A DNA stretch of 64,000 nucleotides from positions 13,534,098 through 13,598,097 of the forward strand of contig CM065297.1 of NCBI GenBank assembly GCA_032871835.1, written 5' to 3'. This DNA is from Dipteronia dyeriana. Taxonomy: Eukaryota > Streptophyta > Magnoliopsida > Sapindales > Sapindaceae. Shown in pieces: positions 61,612 to 64,000 of this stretch. Positions within the stretch are counted from its first letter, which is position 1. Each line of letters opens with the position of its first letter. The notes below the pieces were generated by a model, which was given only the letters and a program-made list of their open reading frames with translations, did no database searches and was not told the DNA's origin. The translations under genes were made by a program, and so were the position numbers.

Positions 61612-63450
61612 ATGACAAGAAGTAAAAGTAGTTCAGGGAATGGCCAAAAATCAACAGGCGATTTCCATGTGGGCAATACGTCACAAGATCCTGCAGCAAA
61701 CACAGAAAACCAGCCCGTGCACCTGGCGGGGATCCAGCAAGTTCCTCCAACCAGCAGAGATCTTACGTTGCGTTTCCAAGAGGCCTTGCAGCAATTGGTG
61801 ACGGACGCAGCAAGGGAAGGGATTGATCTACTGGCTGCAGGAGCACATACTTCCAATCCTCTACCCGCAAGGCTCCGTTCGATGGTGGTTAGGCTAGGAA
61901 TAGCTATGCCAGAAACCAGAAGAAACTCTTTCCCAATCAACCCGGCTGGACAGAAAACACTTGAAGAGGAACATCACCAAAGGCTGGACCACAATCAAAC
62001 AGTACGTGCCAGACATCATAAAAACAATCGGTACAGAGGTCGGTCATCATCAGAAGACAGTGATCAACACCATCACAAACGTCATCATGGAGTCACACGA
62101 GAGGACCGGCATCAGAGTGAAGAGTTTGAGGAAAGAATGAAGATAACCCAACGGTTTAACCATCGGGGAAGTTCGATGGGGGACAGAGATGTCACGATCC
62201 AGAGCCTAACTCTAGAAATTGAGAATAACAGGCGACAGATGGAGGCACTGGTCAGACGTTATGGCTGTAACGATCTATCTGACGATGACTCTGACAATCC
62301 ATTCACCAAGGAAATTTTGCGGACCCCTTTCTCAGAAAGATTCAGGATGCCGCATGTGGAGCAATACAAAAAAGATACAGATCCAAAAGAGCACTTTAGA
62401 CGCTATAAAAGTGCCATGGCTCAATATGCCCGCAGTGACCCCCTATTGTGTCTCAACTTTCCGTAAACACTGGGGACACGGGGTCAAGATGGTTCGAAAG
62501 ACTACCCCCGGCGAGCATCAAAAATTTCAGCGAACTAAGCAGAAGCTTCTCAAGGCAATTTCTGAGCAATGTTCACAGGAAGAAGTCGGTGGCCTACCTC
62601 TCTCAAATAAAGCAAGGGAAAGACGAGTCATTAAAAAAGTACTTGGGCCTGTTCGGCTAAGCAGTATCAGAAATTGGCAGTGCTAATGATGAAGCAATTA
62701 TTGCTGCTTTCACCAATAATTTATAGAATGGACGACTGTCTTTTGATTTGAGAAGAGCACGGCTGACTAAGTATGCTGACATGATGGATATGGCAGGAGG
62801 ATACGCTCTGGCCGAGGAGGAAGAGTTAGCTATAGGAGGAAGCTATATGCATGGAGGAAAGCCCGAACAGAAGAATACCGAATCCAAAGGGCAGAATCAA
62901 AAGGAAAAACGAAAAGGGAACGGTAAGGAGAAAAACAAGGATGAGGGTAATGGGCTCAACGCCGAACGGTCCACAGAGAAATACCGAGGCAGATATACCA
63001 ATTACACCCCTCTTCGGAAAAAACAATAAGAAATTTTAGCCATCTTGGAAGAGAAGAATATGGTGCAAGAGCAGCTGCGACAATCACAGTTCGCCCGGAG
63101 AGATACAACCAAGTATTGCAGGTTTCACAAAGAAACCGGGTATGAGACTTCAAAGTGTTTTCAGCTCAGAGATTACATAGAGACTCTTATTCGGGAAGGG
63201 CACCTGCGGGATGTAAACTTGAAAAAAGATAGATCAAAAACTAAGAAAGAAGTCAAGGCTGATCACAACCCTGGTCAAAATCAAAGAACCAGCCCCGAAG
63301 CCAATCAAATAATACATACAATTTTCGGAGGACCGTCTACTGGGAGAAGCAACCAAGAACGAACTCAGGAAATCGGAGAAGCAATAGAAGCAAGGAATAA
63401 CTTCGATGTTAACTCGGTTGAGCCAGACCCGAAAAGGGTAAAGGAAGGAT
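61612..63450 (+). pseudogene. gag of right-hand retrotransposon
   Basis: The likely start is ATG at 61612 (MTRSKSSSGNGQ), because the longer open frame runs back into the primer-binding site. Order: basic N-terminus with a His-rich stretch (HHKRHHGVTRED), FTKEILRTPFSERFRMPHVE, then, after a frameshift near 62450, the capsid-like DTGSRWFERLPPASIKNFSE and SVAYLSQIKQGKDESLKKYL. A TAA near 62660 and a TAG near 62725 follow, then the ADMMDMAGGYALAEEEE and YTNYTPLRKK blocks and the knuckle YCRFHKETGYETSKC near 63115-63160. It would build virus-like particles; the breaks prevent a full-length product. Confidence 0.82.
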
Positions 63451-64000
63451 GGGACCCAATAGTCTTTACAGAGACAGATTCCCATGGCGTCGATGTTCGA
63501 CCTAATGACGCTTTGGTTATAAGTGCCCGGATTGGCCATAGGGAAGTCCGGAGAATTTTAATAGATAATGGGAGTTCAGCAGACATCCTAAGCATGGCCG
63601 TGTACGACCAGCTGAGACTAGACCGAAAAGATTTACAGCCTTTCCATACTCCATTAAGAGGGTTTGGGGGATAGAGGTCAGATCACTCGGGACGGTAAAA
63701 CTACCCGTGAAGATCGGAACGGCACCATGCCAGAGCACTGTCCTGCTCGACTTCGTGGTAGTTGATTTGGACAATTGGACGTATAATGCATTATTGGGCC
63801 GGCCATTCCTGAATAAAAAAAGAGCCGTGACGGCCACTTATGCATTAATGATCAAGTTCCCAACAGAACAAGGGTTGAGATAGTCAAGGGATCTCAAGAG
63901 ATGGCCCGAAGAGCAAACCTGTCAGTATACAGAGACAAGCATGATGCTGAAAAAGTGTGCACCATAATGCAGCCAAATCAGTATGAAGAATCCTTGTCAT
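63451..64000 (+). pseudogene. Aspartic protease of right-hand retrotransposon, continues past window
   Basis: The active-site stretch LIDNGSSADIL lies near 63560-63590 (DNG in place of the usual DTG, a variant often seen in plant gypsy proteases). A stop at 63672-63674 and a frame change come before LLDFVVVDLDNWTYNALLGRPFLN (about 63745-63815). A further TAG lies near 63881. The rest of pol is outside the window. Confidence 0.75.

Larger units (their letters stand above)
60723..64000 (+). mobile_element. Ty3/gypsy-type LTR retrotransposon, 5' part, cut by window edge
   Basis: LTR (60723-61565), primer-binding site, gag and protease are present; the rest is beyond the window. Same family as 1-3309 but pointing outward in the other direction. 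The LTR begins exactly where the MITE similarity stops. Frameshift and stops in gag show it is not active. Confidence 0.85.

Overview
This is nuclear DNA from a flowering plant, most likely a eudicot. It is AT-rich, carries intron-containing plant genes (a polyubiquitin gene and a RING-H2 E3 ligase gene), and is packed with plant transposon families (Ty3/gypsy, CACTA, hAT, MULE, PIF/Harbinger) plus a block of chloroplast-derived DNA. I cannot name the species. All exon and element limits were read by eye.

Layout. 1-3309: end-truncated, decayed Ty3/gypsy element on the minus strand. 3310-6225: AT-rich DNA with microsatellites and a PIF/Harbinger-like MITE. 6226-9941: non-autonomous CACTA element carrying two nested MITEs. 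10249-11365: MULE with long TIRs. 11450-11836: tandem repeats. 11941-42593: a composite locus. A mosaic chloroplast insertion (12074-13790 and 42025-42460) is flanked by two 133-bp direct copies of host DNA. It is split inside the petG leader by a 28.2-kb LTR retrotransposon (13791-42024, perfect TSD CATTT). That retrotransposon has itself taken up a hAT-type MITE, a 1.2-kb unknown segment, a solo LTR and a complete second, related retrotransposon (27334-39920). 42869-43099: decayed ubiquitin unit. 44091-45011: intact four-unit polyubiquitin gene. 45938 to about 54540: MBR/RHG1A-type RING-H2 E3 ligase gene with a long 5' intron region. 55991-59706: nearly intact hAT transposon. 60270-60722: MITE copy broken by another MITE and by a retrotransposon LTR. 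60723-64000: the start of a second retrotransposon of the kind seen at 1-3309.

The only genes that look functional are polyubiquitin and the E3 ligase. Both are transcribed leftward, and both belong to the ubiquitin pathway. About 700 bp separate the E3 stop codon from the ubiquitin promoter.

The two large retrotransposons are decayed Tat-like Ty3/gypsy elements with two RNase H domains. Each also carries, on the opposite strand between pol and the 3' LTR, a spliced gene of about 790 codons with two small introns and a TATA-like box. This antisense gene, the 133-bp duplication around the plastid mosaic, and a possible overlapping upstream ORF in the E3 gene are the most interesting signals. 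I found no previously unknown defence or metabolic system.
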